Of a stretch of DNA of 55,878 bases, positions 9,047 to 18,554 are shown piece by piece. Source of the DNA: Sinorhizobium terangae (GTDB taxonomy: Bacteria; Pseudomonadota; Alphaproteobacteria; Rhizobiales; Rhizobiaceae); the NCBI RefSeq assembly GCF_009601505.1, contig NZ_WITC01000101.1:1-55878 (forward strand). Direction: 5' to 3'. Positions within the stretch are counted from its first letter, which is position 1; the number at the start of each line of letters is the position of its first letter. A program made the position numbers and the translations under genes. The notes below the pieces were generated by a model. That model saw nothing but the letters and a program-made list of their open reading frames with translations. It did no database searches and was not told the origin of the DNA.

Positions 9047-9192
9047 TGCGGTTTGTTGACCCGTTCCGATGGAATGCGCACCGTGACGTCCCGTTCGACC
9101 GGCTCGACGAAGGTCACCAGCGCCACCATCGTGCCATAGACGATGGCGGCAAAGACGGCCAAGAAGAACAGGAAGCGGAAAAGGGTCGGCAT
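9043..9192 (-). CDS. Small membrane protein, 49 residues, coupled to xerD
   Basis: Not recognised as a named family. The reading frame begins at ATG 9192 with a strong AGGAG site six bases upstream and ends at 9043, its stop overlapping the xerD start (ATGA). Residues 4-28 form one hydrophobic segment ([17 protein letters not shown] and on), followed by a charged tail [20 protein letters not shown]. This predicts a single-pass inner-membrane protein with a short soluble end. It is too short for usual ORF cutoffs. Coupling to xerD hints at a link with division or dimer resolution, but that is only context. Confidence 0.75.
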   Translation of the reverse strand: MPTLFRFLFFLAVFAAIVYGTMVALVTFVEPVERDVTVRIPSERVNKPQ

Positions 9193-9352
9193 TTCGGTCT
9201 CCTCTGCATGATTCCTACTCGGCGCCGGTTAAGATCATGCAGTCGTTCTTCAAAGTCCCGCAGCGACCTTCCATGCGTCTGCAGCGGATGCGTGGACTAT
9301 ATGAACGGACCCGCCGCCGAGTTCAAGAAGCGTCGCGCAGCACGCGCGACGA

Positions 9353-9381
9353 CTTGACGCTCCCCGTCGATTTGTCGATAT
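9353..9381 (+). promoter_or_regulatory. Housekeeping promoter for aroK-aroB-corC
   Basis: CTTGAC at 9353-9358, a spacer of exactly 17 bases, then CGATAT at 9376-9381. This closely matches the S. meliloti sigma-70 pattern CTTGAC-N17-CTATAT. The -10 box ends 28 bases before the aroK ATG, so the leader would be short (about 20 nt). Confidence 0.65.
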
Positions 9382-9409
9382 CGAAGGGGAATGGGGAAAA
9401 TGAAGTGCA

Positions 9410-10000
9410 ATGAACGACGTGACCGAACCGGTTTCCGCGACGCTCGCCGAACGGGCGAAGCTCGCCCTCGGTAAGCGCAATCTCGTTTTCATCGGATTGA
9501 TGGGAGCGGGAAAATCGGCAATCGGCCGACTGACCGCGCAGGCGCTCGGCATTCCTTTTATCGATTCCGATCATGAGATCGAACGGGTTTCCCGCATGAC
9601 GATCAGCGAGCTTTTCGCGGCCTATGGCGAGGAAGAATTTCGCGCGCTCGAGGCCCGCGTGCTGAAACGGCTCTTGAGATCCGGCCCCCGGGTGGTCTCC
9701 ACTGGCGGCGGCGCCTACATCAACGAACGCTCGCGCCGGCAGATCAAGAAGGGCGGCATGACGATCTGGCTCAATGCGGAGCTCGACGTGTTGTGGGAGC
9801 GGGTGAACAAGCGCGACACCCGGCCGCTTCTGAAAACCGAGAACCCGAAACAGACGCTCGAAAACCTGATGCGAGCACGTTACCCGATCTATGCGGAGGC
9901 GGATCTGACCGTCCAATCGCGCGACGTGAAGAAGGAGATGATCGTCGAGGAGGTTCTCATCGCCATCGCCGATCGCCAGAAAGCTCAAAGCCATGACTAG
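9410..10000 (+). CDS. aroK: Shikimate kinase
   Basis: A 196-residue P-loop kinase. Walker A GLMGAGKS is at residues 29-36, the DSD shikimate/Mg site at 52-54, and STGGGA around residues 97-102 marks the substrate site. The lid region with RPLLK is near residue 140. It phosphorylates shikimate to shikimate-3-phosphate in chorismate synthesis. It has a short non-conserved N-terminal extension before the P-loop. The start has a GGGGAA-type site upstream. The 3' end overlaps aroB by 8 bases, and the promoter at 9353 probably serves both. Confidence 0.95.
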   Translation: MNDVTEPVSATLAERAKLALGKRNLVFIGLMGAGKSAIGRLTAQALGIPFIDSDHEIERVSRMTISELFAAYGEEEFRALEARVLKRLLRSGPRVVSTGGGAYINERSRRQIKKGGMTIWLNAELDVLWERVNKRDTRPLLKTENPKQTLENLMRARYPIYAEADLTVQSRDVKKEMIVEEVLIAIADRQKAQSHD

Positions 10001-11126
10001 CCATGTGATACCCGCCGCTGAACGCAAGGTCCGTGTCGACCTCGGAGATCGCTCCTATGACATTCTTATCGGCCCCGGCCTCATCGCCGCGGCGGGCAAG
10101 GAAATCGTTTCGCGGCTCAAGGGCCGGAAGATGGCGGTCATTACCGACGAGAACGTCGCGCCTCGCTACCTTCAGCCGCTGATGGCGAGCCTCAACGAAA
10201 ATGGCATCAACGCGGTGTCGCTCGTGCTGCCCGCCGGCGAAAAGACCAAGAGCTTCGACCATCTCATTCCCGTCTGCGAGACCGTGCTCGGCGCCAGAAT
10301 CGAGCGGAACGACGCCGTGATCGCGCTTGGCGGTGGCGTGATCGGCGACCTTACCGGCTTTGCGGCCGGCATCGTACGCCGCGGCTCGCGCTTTATCCAG
10401 ATTCCGACGTCGCTGCTGGCGCAGGTTGATTCTTCCGTCGGCGGCAAGACCGGGATCAATTCGCCGCACGGCAAGAACCTGATCGGTGTGTTTCATCAGC
10501 CGGATCTCGTGCTGGCCGACACGGACGTGCTCGATACGCTGAGCCCGCGCGAATTCCGGGCGGGTTATGCCGAAGTCGCCAAATACGGCCTGATCGACAA
10601 GCCGGAATTCTTCGAATGGCTCGAACGGAACTGGCAGGCCGTCTTCGCCGGGGGCCCGGCGCGCATCGAGGCCATTGCCGTCAGCTGCCAGGCGAAGGCC
10701 GACGTGGTGGCTGCGGACGAACGCGAGAACGGCTTGCGCGCGCTTCTCAATCTCGGACATACCTTCGGTCATGCCCTGGAGGCGGCGACGGAATATGACA
10801 GCGCGCGTCTGGTGCACGGCGAGGGCGTTGCGATCGGCATGGTGCTGGCACACGAGTTTTCTGCCCGCATGAACCTTGCGAGCCCGGACGATGCGCGGCG
10901 CGTGGAAGCTCATCTCAAGGCGGTCGGCCTGCCGACGCGGATGGCCGACATACCCGGCAGCCTGCCGCCGGCCGAGCGGCTGATGGACGCGATCGGCCAG
11001 GACAAGAAGGTGAAGGGCGGCAAACTCACCTTCATCCTGACCAGGGGCATCGGCCAGTCCTTTGTCGCCGATGATGTTCCGGCTTCCGAGGTGCTGAGCT
11101 TCCTCAAGGAAAAACATCCCCGATGA
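9993..11126 (+). CDS. aroB: 3-dehydroquinate synthase
   Basis: A 377-residue AroB. The NAD-binding segment ALGGGVIGDLTGF, the SVGGKTGIN loop and the metal-ligand stretch LNLGHTFGHALE are all present in order. It converts DAHP to 3-dehydroquinate, the second step of the shikimate pathway, with NAD and a divalent metal. It overlaps aroK at its start and the CorC-like gene at its end (ATGA at 11123-11126), so aroK-aroB-corC form one tightly coupled operon. An MTSHVIP start extension before the core is usual in rhizobia. Confidence 0.95.
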   Translation: MTSHVIPAAERKVRVDLGDRSYDILIGPGLIAAAGKEIVSRLKGRKMAVITDENVAPRYLQPLMASLNENGINAVSLVLPAGEKTKSFDHLIPVCETVLGARIERNDAVIALGGGVIGDLTGFAAGIVRRGSRFIQIPTSLLAQVDSSVGGKTGINSPHGKNLIGVFHQPDLVLADTDVLDTLSPREFRAGYAEVAKYGLIDKPEFFEWLERNWQAVFAGGPARIEAIAVSCQAKADVVAADERENGLRALLNLGHTFGHALEAATEYDSARLVHGEGVAIGMVLAHEFSARMNLASPDDARRVEAHLKAVGLPTRMADIPGSLPPAERLMDAIGQDKKVKGGKLTFILTRGIGQSFVADDVPASEVLSFLKEKHPR

Positions 11127-12429
11127 CCAGCGACACGCTATGGGCATTCGTGGCGGAGCATTGGCCGTCTCTTGTTTCGGTCATCTGCCTGCTGTTGCTC
11201 TCGGCGTTCTTTTCCGGATCGGAGGCTGCTTTGACCGCGGCATCCCGGGCGCGGATGCACATGCTCGAAAGCAACGGCGATCGGCGGGCGGGTATCGTCA
11301 ATCGGCTGATCGAGCGGCGTGACCGCCTCGTTGGAACGCTTCTCCTCGGCAACAACCTCGTCACCATTCTCGCGACATCGCTGGCCACGAGCCTGCTGAT
11401 CGGCCTCGTTGGCAGTTCCGCAGTGGCGGTCGCCACGCTTAGCATGACCGTGCTGCTCGTCGTCTTTGCCGAAGTGTTGCCGAAGAGCTGGGCCATTGCC
11501 TCCCCGGACCGGTTCGCGCTCGCCGTGGCACCTCTGGTAAGGCCCTTCATGGCGGTTGCCGGTCCGGTGTCTTCTCTCATCAATACCTTCGTCCGGCGCC
11601 TTTTGACGCTCTTCGGCGTGAACGTTTCCTCCGACAAGCCGATGCTGACGGCGCAGGAGGAACTGCGCGGCGCCGTCGACCTGCTCCACCGGGAAGGATC
11701 CGTAATCAAGGCGGACCTCGATCGTCTGGGCGGCGTGCTGGATCTCGGCGAACTCGAGGTCTCCGATATCATGATCCACCGCACCGCCATGCAGGCGGTC
11801 AATGCGGAAGACCAATCGGAGGTCTGCGTACGCGTAATCCTCGAAAGTCCGTTCACGCGCCTGCCGCTCTGGCGCGGCTCGACCGACAACATCATCGGGT
11901 CATCCATTCCAAGGATCTCCTACGCGCGCTTGCGGAGCCCGACGTCGAGCCCGCGAGCCTCGACATCGTCAAGATTGCGCAGAAGCCCTGGTTCGTCCCG
12001 GATACGACCAACCTCAGGGATCAGCTCAATGCCTTTCTGCGACGCAAGCTGCACCTCGCCATCGTCGTCGACGAATACGGCCAGGTCCAGGGCCTCGTGA
12101 CACTCGAGGATATTCTTGAGGAGATCGTCGGCGATATCGCCGATGAACACGACATCGACATCCAGGGCGTGCGGCAGGAGGCTGACGGGTCGATCGTCGT
12201 CGATGGTTCCGTGCCGATCCGCGACCTCAACCGGGCGCTAGATTGGTCGCTGCCGGACGAGGAGGCAACCACCGTCGCCGGCCTCGTCATCCACGAATCG
12301 AAGAGCATTCCGGAAGAACGGCAGGCCTTCACCTTCTACGGCAAGCGCTTCATCGTCATGAAGCGCGTCAAGAACCGGATCACCAGACTGCGCATCCGGC
12401 CCGCCGAGGATGAAACGTCGATCGGTTAG
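11123..12429 (+). pseudogene. CorC/HlyC family (DUF21-CBS) membrane protein, frameshifted
   Basis: The first frame reads from ATG 11123 through a DUF21 membrane region (about residues 10-150) into the CBS region up to DNIIG. Past the G triplet at 11897-11899 it loses homology and would stop at 12100 (325 aa). A second frame continues at once from 11899 as VIHSKDLLRAL, through the second CBS motif VVDEYGQVQGLVTLEDILEEI and the CorC_HlyC domain (from about 12150) to the stop at 12429. Restoring one base gives one protein of about 435 residues, the usual family length. So one base is missing near 11897-11899: a real mutation or a sequencing error. The family is linked to Mg/Co efflux. Confidence 0.85.
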
Positions 12430-12465
12430 TTCGAAGGGTTGAAGCCGGAGATAACCGGACGAGGC

Positions 12466-12747
12466 TCACCAGCTTGTTGGCTCTCCCGGCGCGGCCGGCT
12501 CGACGGCGAGCGCATGCAGACCCGCATCGAGCTCAGGCTTTAAGAGGTCGTTGATCGCGCGGTGGCGCGCCACCCGGCTCATGCCGGAAAATGCGCTGGC
12601 GACGATCCTGACCCGGAAATGCGTCTCGCCTTCGCCGTCGAAACCGGGCTGATGACCGGCATGCAGATGGCTTTCGTTGATCACCGCGAGGCGCTCTGGC
12701 TGGAAGGCATCGAGGAGTTTCTGTTCGATCCGGCTTTGCAGCGACAT
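12466..12747 (-). CDS. BolA family protein
   Basis: A 93-residue BolA/IbaG-like protein. The FRVRIVASAFSGMSRVARHRAIND segment (about residues 44-67) is the conserved core helix-turn-helix-like region, and the C-terminal HALAVEP strand is typical. BolA proteins pair with monothiol glutaredoxins to bind [2Fe-2S] clusters and affect iron homeostasis and cell shape. It converges with the CorC gene (36 bp between stops) and is divergent from the DnaJ-type gene, with a repeat copy in the shared upstream gap. Confidence 0.88.
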   Translation of the reverse strand: MSLQSRIEQKLLDAFQPERLAVINESHLHAGHQPGFDGEGETHFRVRIVASAFSGMSRVARHRAINDLLKPELDAGLHALAVEPAAPGEPTSW

Positions 12748-12795
12748 TGTTCCGTCCTATTTCCCTGCTTGCTGCCAGTGCCGCCCATATTAGCG

Positions 12796-12903
12796 CTACA
12801 GCGCCGCGCGTCTTGCGAGACGCGCCATGGACGCTGTAGCACTTTTGAGGTGCTGCTTGTTTTCATCCTTAAATCGGCTCCGATTTAAGGAAACATGCAG
12901 TAG
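12796..12903 (+). repeat. Two-hairpin repeat, copy 2
   Basis: Runs from CTACAGCGCCGCGCGTC to AACATGCAGTAG. Hairpin one pairs GCGCGTCT with AGACGCGC and the outer CTACAGCG with CGCTGTAG; hairpin two is CTTAAATCG/CGATTTAAG. It lies between the divergent bolA and DnaJ-type genes. An open frame from 12827 into the DnaJ-type gene is translated repeat, not coding. Confidence 0.8.
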
Positions 12904-12988
12904 CGGCGCAAAATGCTCGCACAAAGCCAGCAACATTCGCCTTTGTCAATTCTTGTTGTGGGGGCCTGCAAACCCCATAATGTCGGCT

Positions 12989-13615
12989 ATGAAACTCGAT
13001 TCAAAATACTTCGATCGCATCCGTACGCGCCGCAGAGTGGAGCCGCGCGCAGAACCGTCTGCGCCCGTATGCCAGTGGGACGGCTGCGACAAGAAGGCGA
13101 TGCATCGGGCGCCCGTCGGCCGCAACGCCGAAGGCGAATATTTCATGTTCTGCTTCGAGCATGTGAAGGAATACAACAAGGGCTACAACTATTTCTCCGG
13201 GCTTTCCGATAGCGAGATCGCGCGCTACCAGAAGGAAGCCGTGACCGGTCATCGTCCGACCTGGACCGTCGGCGTCAACAGGAACGCCCGCAATGGGCCG
13301 AGCCAGTCGCAGATGCGCTCCGGCACGGCGGGCGCGCAGGCCCGCATGCGCGATCCGTTCGGCTTCTTCAACGAGGCGCGCGCCCGGTCGGCCCGGCACG
13401 AACCGCGCCTGCGCAAGCTGAAAACGCTCGAAGCCAAGGCTTTCGAAACGCTTGGCCTTGCCGCCTCGGCAACGGCTGCCGATATCAAGGCGGCCTACAA
13501 GGATCTGGTGAAGAAGCATCACCCCGATGCAAATGGCGGAGACAGAGGATCTGAAGACCGTTTTCGCGCGGTTATTCAAGCCTATCAATTGTTAAAACAG
13601 GCTGGTTTCTGCTAA
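12989..13615 (+). CDS. J-domain (DnaJ-like) protein with N-terminal Cys/His segment
   Basis: Taken from ATG 12989 (208 residues); an in-frame ATG at 12980 is an alternative. The N-terminal part has a possible metal site: Cys-Gln-Trp-Asp-Gly-Cys, then MHR, then FCFEH about 30 residues on. The J domain is at the C-terminus (about residues 150-205) with helix II, the HPD motif ([10 protein letters not shown]) and [12 protein letters not shown] proteins activate Hsp70 ATPase. The C-terminal J domain differs from classic DnaJ. It is followed, 76 bp on, by cobS-cobT, so it may assist cobaltochelatase assembly; inference from position only. Confidence 0.85.
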   Translation: MKLDSKYFDRIRTRRRVEPRAEPSAPVCQWDGCDKKAMHRAPVGRNAEGEYFMFCFEHVKEYNKGYNYFSGLSDSEIARYQKEAVTGHRPTWTVGVNRNARNGPSQSQMRSGTAGAQARMRDPFGFFNEARARSARHEPRLRKLKTLEAKAFETLGLAASATAADIKAAYKDLVKKHHPDANGGDRGSEDRFRAVIQAYQLLKQAGFC

Positions 13616-13691
13616 CAACGCGGATTATGACAGAAAGCACTTTATGCAGGCGAATGCGCGGGTGCCGACCGGCGGCCGCTCTGGAGACATG

Positions 13692-14687
13692 ATGAGCAAG
13701 ATTGACCTCGACATTTCCAACCTCCCCGACACGACGATCTCGGTCCGGGAGGTCTTCGGCATTGATACGGATTTGCGCGTTCCTGCCTATTCGAAGGGCG
13801 ACGCCTATGTGCCCGACCTCGACCCCGACTATCTCTTCGATCGCGAAACGACGCTCGCCATTCTTGCAGGGTTCGCCCACAACCGACGCGTCATGGTCGC
13901 CGGCTATCACGGGACCGGCAAGTCCACCCATATCGAGCAGGTCGCAGCGCGGCTCAACTGGCCCTGCGTGCGCGTCAACCTCGACAGCCATGTCAGCCGT
14001 ATCGACCTCGTCGGCAAGGATGCGATCGTCGTCAAGGACGGGCTGCAGGTCACCGAGTTCAAGGACGGCATCCTGCCCTGGGCCTACCAGCACAATGTCG
14101 CGCTCGTCTTCGACGAATACGATGCCGGCCGTCCGGACGTCATGTTCGTTATCCAGCGCGTGCTCGAATCGTCGGGCCGCCTGACCCTGCTCGACCAGAG
14201 CCGCGTCATTCGTCCGCACCCGGCCTTCCGCCTGTTTGCGACCGCAAACACGGTCGGCCTTGGCGACACGACCGGCCTCTATCACGGCACGCAGCAGATC
14301 AACCAGGCGCAGATGGACCGCTGGTCGATCGTCACCACGCTCAACTATCTGCCGCATGACAAGGAGGTCGACATCGTCGCCGCCAAGGTCAAGGGCTTCA
14401 CTGCCGACAAGGGCCGCGAGACGGTATCGAAGATGGTTCGCGTCGCGGACCTGACGCGTGCGGCTTTCATCAATGGCGACCTTTCGACGGTCATGAGCCC
14501 GCGTACGGTCATCACCTGGGCGGAGAACGCCTATATCTTCGGCGATATCGCCTTTGCCTTCCGCGTGACGTTCCTCAACAAGTGCGACGAGCTGGAGCGG
14601 GCGTTAGTCGCCGAGCACTACCAGCGGGCCTTCGGCGTCGAGCTCAAGGAGAGCGCCGCCAACATCGTGCTGGAAGCCACCGCCTAA
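13692..14687 (+). CDS. cobS: Cobaltochelatase subunit CobS (AAA+ ATPase)
   Basis: A 331-residue AAA+ protein from ATG 13692 (a preceding ATG at 13689 is possible), with CTGGAG just upstream. Walker [10 protein letters not shown] is at residues 71-79, Walker B VFDEYD at 139-144, and sensor ATANT further on. CobS forms a two-ring complex with CobT and drives CobN-mediated insertion of cobalt into hydrogenobyrinic acid a,c-diamide in aerobic cobalamin synthesis. cobT follows after 83 bp. cobN is not in the window, as in other rhizobia where it is in a separate cob cluster. Confidence 0.95.
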   Translation: MSKIDLDISNLPDTTISVREVFGIDTDLRVPAYSKGDAYVPDLDPDYLFDRETTLAILAGFAHNRRVMVAGYHGTGKSTHIEQVAARLNWPCVRVNLDSHVSRIDLVGKDAIVVKDGLQVTEFKDGILPWAYQHNVALVFDEYDAGRPDVMFVIQRVLESSGRLTLLDQSRVIRPHPAFRLFATANTVGLGDTTGLYHGTQQINQAQMDRWSIVTTLNYLPHDKEVDIVAAKVKGFTADKGRETVSKMVRVADLTRAAFINGDLSTVMSPRTVITWAENAYIFGDIAFAFRVTFLNKCDELERALVAEHYQRAFGVELKESAANIVLEATA

Positions 14688-14770
14688 GGCTTCTGCCGGC
14701 TTCGGTGAGAAGCCGGCTTCGCAGGCCTCCAACGCCCGGATGTCACCGTACTGGCTGAAAAGGATTTGTC

Positions 14771-16666
14771 GTGAGCTCGAACTCCAAGGCGAAACCGACC
14801 ACGAGGGAAAACGCCGCTGAGCCGTTCAAGCGGGCGCTTTCCGGTTGCATCCGGTCGATTGCCGGCGATGCCGAGATCGAAGTCGCCTTTGCAAACGAGC
14901 GCCCCGGAATGGCGGGCGAACGCATCCGGCTTCCGGAACTCTCCAAGCGCCCGAGCCGGCAGGAACTTGCCGTGGCGCGAGGCCTGGGCGACTCCATGGC
15001 GCTGCGGAAGGCGTGCCACGACGCGCGCATCCACACAACGATGTCGCCGCAGGGAGCGGATGCGCGGGCGATCTTCGATGCGGTCGAGCAGGCCCGCGTC
15101 GAGGCGATCGGTGCGCTCCGGATGGCCGGTGTCGCCGACAACCTCTCCTCGATGCTCGACGAGAAATATGCCAAGGCGAACTTCGCGGCGATCGAGAGCC
15201 AGTCGGATGCTCCGCTTGAAGAAGCGGTGGCGCTCCTCGTGCGTGAAAAGCTGACCGGGGTGAAGCCACCGGCATCGGCCGGCAAGGTGCTCGACCTCTG
15301 GCGCGATTTCATCGAGACAAAGGCGGCCGGAGACATGCGCAACCTGCCCGCCGCGATCAACGACCAGCAGGCCTTCGCCCGCGTCGTGCGCGACATGCTG
15401 TCTTCGATGGATGTTGCCGAGAAATACGCCGAGGACGATATCGAACCGGACGAGCAGGAAAGCGAGACCGACGAGGACCAACCGCGCAGCCAGGAGCAGG
15501 ACGAGAACGCCAGCGACGAGGAAGAAGGCTCCGACGCCGCACCCGCCGATGAGAACCAGCCTGCCGAGGAGCAGATGGAAGAAGGCGAGATGGACGGCGC
15601 CGAGATCTCCGACGACGACCTTCAGGACGAGGGCGAAGAGGAGAGCGAGACGCCCGGCGAGGTCAAGCGGCCGAACCATCCGTTCGCGGATTTCAACGAG
15701 AAGGTCGACTACACCGTCTACACGCGGGAATTCGACGAGACGATCACCGCCGAGGAGCTTTGCGACGAGGCGGAGCTCGATCGCCTCCGTGCGTTCCTCG
15801 ACAAGCAGCTTGCCCACTTGCAAGGAGCGGTCGGCCGCCTCGCCAACCGCCTGCAGCGCCGCCTGATGGCGCAGCAGAATCGCTCCTGGGAGTTCGACCT
15901 CGAGGAGGGCTATCTCGACACGGCCCGTCTCCAACGCATCATCATCGACCCGATGCAGCCGCTTTCCTTCAAACGCGAGAAGGATACGACCTTCCGTGAC
16001 ACGGTTGTGACGCTGCTGATCGACAATTCCGGCTCGATGCGCGGCCGGCCGATCACGGTCGCGGCGACCTGCGCCGACATTCTCGCCCGCACGCTGGAGC
16101 GCTGCGGCGTCAAGGTGGAGATCCTCGGCTTTACCACCAAGGCGTGGAAGGGCGGACAGTCGCGCGAAAAGTGGCTGGCGGGTGGCAAGCCGCAGGCGCC
16201 CGGCCGTCTCAATGATCTGAGGCACATCGTCTATAAGTCCGCCGATGCACCCTGGCGTCGGGCGCGCCGCAATCTCGGGCTGATGATGCGCGAAGGCTTG
16301 CTGAAGGAGAACATCGACGGCGAGGCGCTGATGTGGGCGCACGACCGGCTGCTGGCGCGGTCGGAGCAACGGCGCATCCTGATGATGATCTCCGACGGTG
16401 CGCCGGTCGATGATTCCACGCTGTCGGTGAACCCTGGGAACTATCTCGAACGCCACCTGCGCGCCGTTATCGAGCAGATCGAGACCCGCTCGCCGGTCGA
16501 GCTTCTGGCGATCGGTATCGGCCACGACGTGACGCGCTATTACCGCCGGGCGGTGACCATTGTCGATGCGGACGAACTGGCGGGTGCGATGACGGAGCAG
16601 CTTGCAGCGCTTTTCGAGGACGAAAGTCTGCATCGTCGCCCAGTGCGCATGCGCCGCGCGGGCTAG
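14771..16666 (+). CDS. cobT: Cobaltochelatase subunit CobT
   Basis: A 631-residue protein with a GTG start at 14771. The N-terminal helical part (1-220) leads to a very acidic, probably disordered linker rich in Glu and Asp (about 220-300). A C-terminal von Willebrand A-type domain follows, with the MIDAS motif DNSGS at residues 418-422. With CobS it forms the chaperone-like ATPase half of aerobic cobaltochelatase. Length and layout match the characterised CobT. It lies directly after cobS on the same strand; the 83 bp gap shows no terminator. Confidence 0.95.
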   Translation: MSSNSKAKPTTRENAAEPFKRALSGCIRSIAGDAEIEVAFANERPGMAGERIRLPELSKRPSRQELAVARGLGDSMALRKACHDARIHTTMSPQGADARAIFDAVEQARVEAIGALRMAGVADNLSSMLDEKYAKANFAAIESQSDAPLEEAVALLVREKLTGVKPPASAGKVLDLWRDFIETKAAGDMRNLPAAINDQQAFARVVRDMLSSMDVAEKYAEDDIEPDEQESETDEDQPRSQEQDENASDEEEGSDAAPADENQPAEEQMEEGEMDGAEISDDDLQDEGEEESETPGEVKRPNHPFADFNEKVDYTVYTREFDETITAEELCDEAELDRLRAFLDKQLAHLQGAVGRLANRLQRRLMAQQNRSWEFDLEEGYLDTARLQRIIIDPMQPLSFKREKDTTFRDTVVTLLIDNSGSMRGRPITVAATCADILARTLERCGVKVEILGFTTKAWKGGQSREKWLAGGKPQAPGRLNDLRHIVYKSADAPWRRARRNLGLMMREGLLKENIDGEALMWAHDRLLARSEQRRILMMISDGAPVDDSTLSVNPGNYLERHLRAVIEQIETRSPVELLAIGIGHDVTRYYRRAVTIVDADELAGAMTEQLAALFEDESLHRRPVRMRRAG

Positions 16667-16799
16667 GGGTGCAGCCGATCCACGGCACGAAATTGATTGA
16701 GTGGTTTCTGCCTGCGAAGGCTTCTAAGTCCGGTTTGAGAGCGGGAATGCCGCTGCGACTTGTCACGCACTCGCATTGCCTTCCGAAGGTTCCTCCTAG

Positions 16800-17795
16800 A
16801 TGCTCCGTCGAAGTCTCGTTCTTCTCTCCCTTCTGGCATCGCCTGCAATCGCGCAGCCGGAGCCGACGACCGAAATCGTGCCGGTTCAGGCGCGGCAGAT
16901 AAGGCAATTCAAAGCCGGCTCCAACGAGACGGTGTTCGGCCACCTCGAATTCATCGGTGGCATCGAAATAAGCTCGCGCAACCCGCTGCTCGGCGCGATT
17001 TCAGCGATCCGGTTCCGGCCGGGCAGCGATTCCTTCGTCGCCGTGATGGATACCGGCCACTGGGTCGAAGGAGCCGTCGTCCGCGACAATAGGGGCAGGC
17101 TTCTGGGGCTGACCGACCTCACCGTGACCTCGATGATCGATGGGGACGGTGGCGCCGAGCTCGAAAAATGGAGAGTAGACTCGGAAGGGTTGGCGTTGCG
17201 CGAAGGTGAGGCGATCGTCAGTTATGAGCAGCAGGCCCGTGTCGAGGTCTATCCCGACCCGGGTTTCGCGCGATCAAGACCCGTGGGACAGATGGCCCTG
17301 CCGTTTCCCATCGAGGAACTGCGCATCAATGGCGGCCTCGAAACGATGGCGATCGCGCCAAAGAACAGTCCGCTTCGGGGTGCTGCGGTCGTGGTGGCGG
17401 AACGCAGCGTCGACAAGGCGGATAACCTTCTGGCGGGCATACTCGAAGGGCCGATGAAGGGTGCCTTCACGGTCGTCCGCGAGGATCCTTATGCAGTTAC
17501 CGACGGCGACTTCCTGCCAAATGGCGATCTGCTTCTCCTCGAACGCCGGTTCAATCTGGCCTCCGGCCTCGGCATGCGCATTCGCAGGATTGCTGCCGCC
17601 GACATCCGCCCGGGCGCCGTCGTCGACGGCGAGGTGTTGCTCAAGGCCGACATGAGCTATCAGATCGACAATATGGAGGGGCTGGATGTCGTCGTTCGGC
17701 CCGACGGCGAGATTCGCGTGATCATCGTTTCCGATGACAACCACTCGATTCTCGAGCGCAACCTGATGCTCGAATTCCGGTTGGTTTTGGGTTGA
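16800..17795 (+). CDS. Secreted esterase-like phytase family protein (PF13449 type)
   Basis: A 331-residue protein with a signal peptide ending near AIAQ (about residue 19). The rest is beta-rich with blade-like repeats (FVAVMDTG, SEGLAL, NGGLETMAI, DNMEGLDV) typical of the esterase-like phytase (beta-propeller) family. The two Glu-containing motifs SEG and LETM are conserved in the family and probably bind metal. It is likely periplasmic; the substrate is unknown and the phytase name should not be taken literally. It is 133 bp downstream of cobT and ends before a terminator at 17841. Confidence 0.8.
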   Translation: MLRRSLVLLSLLASPAIAQPEPTTEIVPVQARQIRQFKAGSNETVFGHLEFIGGIEISSRNPLLGAISAIRFRPGSDSFVAVMDTGHWVEGAVVRDNRGRLLGLTDLTVTSMIDGDGGAELEKWRVDSEGLALREGEAIVSYEQQARVEVYPDPGFARSRPVGQMALPFPIEELRINGGLETMAIAPKNSPLRGAAVVVAERSVDKADNLLAGILEGPMKGAFTVVREDPYAVTDGDFLPNGDLLLLERRFNLASGLGMRIRRIAAADIRPGAVVDGEVLLKADMSYQIDNMEGLDVVVRPDGEIRVIIVSDDNHSILERNLMLEFRLVLG

Positions 17796-17840
17796 GCCAA
17801 CTCAGCACCTCATTAGGAGCGAGGGACGTCGCAAACGAAA

Positions 17841-17874
17841 ACGGGGCCGCATCGACCCCGTCAACGTGATTTTT
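17841..17874. terminator. Terminator between convergent genes
   Basis: The stem ACGGGG (17841-17846) pairs with CCCCGT (17856-17861) around a 9-base loop, and TGATTTTT ends the plus-strand read. It lies between the stops of the phytase-like gene and the VUT transporter gene. A run of A on the 5' side (GAAAACG) may let it act weakly on the minus strand as well. Confidence 0.65.
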
Positions 17875-17889
17875 CATTCTCCGCTGGTC

Positions 17890-18528
17890 TCATGCGGTGG
17901 CGTTGGCGGGCGGCATCGGCTTGATGACGCTCATCAGCGCTCCATAGGGCAAGAGCAGCACGATGCCGCACAGGATCTTCACCAGAAGATCGCCGAGCGC
18001 CCAGGAAATCCAGCGCGGCGCTCCTGCTGCGAGCACGCCGAGGAGGGGAGCGGTCTCGAGGGCAAAGTTGTCGTTCGGTCCGAAGAATACGAAGAGCGGA
18101 GCGAAGGCGAAAGAGAAGAACATCGCGGTGTCCAATGCCGATCCGATGAGAGAGCCGGCGAGCGGTGCCTGCCACCAGGTCTGCCGGCGCAGGCGGTTGA
18201 ACACGGAAATGTCGAGGAGCTGACCGAACAGGAACGCGGAACCGGAGGCGATCGCGATGCGCGGCGTCGCGAGGTAGATCGAGACAGTGACGCCGACGAT
18301 AAAGCCGGCAACGACCACGCGGCGCGCGATCCGTGGGCCGAAATGGCGGTTGGTGAGATCCGTGACGAGGAAGGCGAAGGGATAGCTGAAAGCACCCCAG
18401 GTCCACAGGTCGCCGAGGTTCATGCCGGCAATGGAGCCCGGAAGCGGGTATTGGACAAGGAAATTCGACGCCACGACCACGAGGGTCATGAGTACGACAT
18501 AGACAAAGAACGTGCGTTTGATCAGCAT
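17890..18528 (-). CDS. VUT family (YhhQ/COG1738) queuosine-precursor transporter
   Basis: A 212-residue membrane protein with about six transmembrane segments and the family motifs SYPFAFLVTDLTNRHFG (about residues 49-64) and FGQLLDISVFNRLR. YhhQ-type proteins take up preQ0/preQ1 for queuosine tRNA modification. The gene stands alone, downstream of rpmB on the minus strand but separated from it by a strong terminator. Its leader has a small hairpin that covers the ribosome site (18537-18554), which might be a control element. Confidence 0.85.
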   Translation of the reverse strand: MLIKRTFFVYVVLMTLVVVASNFLVQYPLPGSIAGMNLGDLWTWGAFSYPFAFLVTDLTNRHFGPRIARRVVVAGFIVGVTVSIYLATPRIAIASGSAFLFGQLLDISVFNRLRRQTWWQAPLAGSLIGSALDTAMFFSFAFAPLFVFFGPNDNFALETAPLLGVLAAGAPRWISWALGDLLVKILCGIVLLLPYGALMSVIKPMPPANATA

Positions 18529-18536
18529 TTTTTTAT

Positions 18537-18554
18537 CCTGGGTGATGCCACCAG
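18537..18554 (-). promoter_or_regulatory. Leader hairpin covering the ribosome-binding site of the VUT gene
   Basis: On the minus strand CTGGTG pairs with CACCCAG (one bulged C) around a GCAT loop, and the 3' arm runs into the AGGA site eight bases before the ATG. Queuosine transporters are often preQ1-riboswitch controlled, but I could not match this to a known preQ1 class. Confidence 0.3.

Noticed and set aside
11890..11910. Programmed frameshift in the corC-like gene
   Set aside because: No slippery heptamer or stimulatory structure; a single missing base explains it more simply.
12827..12988. N-terminal extension of the DnaJ-type gene
   Set aside because: The extension is translated repeat copy 2; related proteins start near MKLDSKY.
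14684..16633. 649-codon minus-strand frame opposite cobT
   Set aside because: It mirrors cobT; cobT has clear VWA and MIDAS motifs. The antisense frame is low in complexity and a product of GC3 bias.
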